Assembly (NCBI RefSeq): GCF_001693515.2
Contig: NZ_CP042968.1
Location: 248,001 to 312,000 of the forward strand
DNA: 64,000 nucleotides
Origin: Bradyrhizobium paxllaeri
Lineage (GTDB): Bacteria > Pseudomonadota > Alphaproteobacteria > Rhizobiales > Xanthobacteraceae
Direction: 5' to 3'
The position numbers and the translations under genes are program-made. Shown here piece after piece: positions 63,075-64,000 of this stretch (position 1 is its first letter; each line of letters begins with the position of its first letter). The notes beneath the pieces are model-generated. The model made no database searches and was not told the origin of the DNA. It was given only the letters and a program-made list of their open reading frames with translations.

Positions 63075-64000
63075 GGTGCATCCTCCTGATCCAGCGGCAG
63101 GGTGAAGCTGAATGTCGCGCCAGGGCCGGTATTTCCAGACGCGGACAGCCGTCCGCCATGAGCGTCGACGATGGAGCGGCAGATCGACAGGCCCATCCCC
63201 ATGCCACCGGATTTGGTGGTGAAGAAGGCGTCGAACAGCCGATCCGCATTCTCGGTGGCGAGCCCGACGCCGCAATCCTTCACTGTCACCATGATCTGCC
63301 GGGCTTCGTCCTGGCACGTCCGAATCATCAGTTCCCGCGGCCGGTCCATGACCGGTTGCATGGCCTCGATGCCGTTGATGACCAGGTTCAGGATCACTTG
63401 TTGCAACTGGACCCGATCGGCGACGACGAGGGGGAGATCGGAGGAGAGTTCCAGCCGTAGCCATATCCGGTGGTTGAGCAGTTCATGCTGCACCAGGCTG
63501 ATGACCTCATTGATGACATCGTTGATGTTGAGGGGCGCTTTCTGATCGGGAGCCTTGTTCACGAGCGCGCGGACACGCTGGATCACTTCGCCGGCCCGAT
63601 TGCCGTCCTTGATGATTGACTCCAGGGTCCCGCGCGCTTCCTTCAGATCGGGAGGATCGCGATCGAGCCAGCGCCGGCATGCCGCCGCATTGGTGACGAC
63701 GGCGGCGAGCGGCTGGTTCACCTCATGGGCGATCGACGCGGCAAGTTCGCCAAGCGCGGTCACGCGCGTGACATGCGCGAGGGTCGCCTGCGCTTCATGC
63801 AATTTCATCTCGGCTCGCTTGCGGGCCGTGATATCGGTCACCGCGCCGACAAATTCCATCTCGCCCGACGCATCCGTTACGGCATGCGCGGTGGCATGGA
63901 CATGTTTGACCGAGCCGTCGGGCATCAGCAATCGATATCCGTGCGCAAAGTCCTTTCCGTCGCGGGACGCGCGGTCGATGGTCTGTTCCACGCGCGCGCG
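63071..64000 (-). CDS. PAS sensor histidine kinase (FixL/NodV/TodS-like), 5' partial
   Basis: The gene runs off the right edge, so the N-terminal sensor part is missing. The visible 307 or more residues start in a PAS domain with a PAC motif (EFVGAVTDITARKRAEMKL). HisKA has its His in ASIAHEVNQPLAAVVTNAAA, the form typical of FixL/NodV-like kinases. HATPase has an N box (VILNLVINGIEAMQ), DCGVGL and GMGMGLSICRSIV. A FixL-type heme PAS cannot be judged because the relevant part lies outside. It phosphorylates the regulator encoded immediately downstream. Confidence 0.92.
   Translation of the reverse strand, partial: RARVEQTIDRASRDGKDFAHGYRLLMPDGSVKHVHATAHAVTDASGEMEFVGAVTDITARKRAEMKLHEAQATLAHVTRVTALGELAASIAHEVNQPLAAVVTNAAACRRWLDRDPPDLKEARGTLESIIKDGNRAGEVIQRVRALVNKAPDQKAPLNINDVINEVISLVQHELLNHRIWLRLELSSDLPLVVADRVQLQQVILNLVINGIEAMQPVMDRPRELMIRTCQDEARQIMVTVKDCGVGLATENADRLFDAFFTTKSGGMGMGLSICRSIVDAHGGRLSASGNTGPGATFSFTLPLDQEDAP

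Overview
The window is GC-rich, densely coded chromosomal DNA from an alphaproteobacterium, most likely Bradyrhizobium or a close relative (Nitrobacteraceae). This is inferred from gene content, not from a marker gene. The clues are a RegS/RegR redox two-component pair, a FixL/FixJ (NodV/NodW)-type pair, an intracellular PHA depolymerase, MmcB, several orphan solute-binding proteins, and many extragenic palindromes of the kind scattered through Bradyrhizobium genomes. There is no rRNA operon, CRISPR array, intact prophage or intact insertion sequence. One tRNA gene, tRNA-Arg(CCG), is present.

Layout: 1-2005 holds an ArsR/SRPBCC/DUF899 operon and a DUF1428 gene. 2345-8490 is a sensory block: an orphan TRAP-type binding protein directly upstream of a chemoreceptor, a racemase-family enzyme, a histone-tail-like small protein and a second chemoreceptor. 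8549-13411 looks metal-related: a His/Cys-loop outer-membrane protein, a PCu(A)C copper chaperone, and a membrane protein fused to a DUF305 domain. Between the last two lie a degenerate tRNA-Arg copy and the 5' fragment of a tyrosine integrase. The intact tRNA-Arg(CCG) lies 9 kb further on, so 11.57-20.70 kb may be a decayed island; its main cargo is a large NAD-glutamate dehydrogenase.

20.9-31.4 kb carries a universal stress protein, YccF, a flavin monooxygenase, a cNMP-binding patatin lipase, two GGDEF/EAL proteins (one frameshifted) and an HWE histidine kinase. 31.5-45.5 kb holds mixed metabolism and transport: SDR, cupin, P450, a broken SGNH hydrolase, a second flavin monooxygenase, MFS exporter, PHB-type esterase, MBL hydrolase, DUF155 protein, VWA protein, MmcB and SulP. 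45.7-51.1 kb holds RegR/RegS, an ABC-2 exporter and PhaZ. 51.3-60.6 kb holds a DUF45 protease, two frameshifted envelope genes, PBP1A and two tandem paralogous branched-chain amino-acid-type binding proteins. 60.7-64.0 kb holds an MGMT, a three-gene cluster of very small proteins (two Cys-rich, one membrane), a single-domain receiver, and a FixJ-type regulator with its kinase running off the window.

Two themes recur. Four genes carry frame disruptions, which could be real decay or consensus errors. At least seven kinds of extragenic palindrome sit between genes. I found no clearly new defence or mobile system. The best leads are the binding-protein/chemoreceptor pair, the tRNA/integrase scar, and the coupled Cys-rich microprotein cluster.
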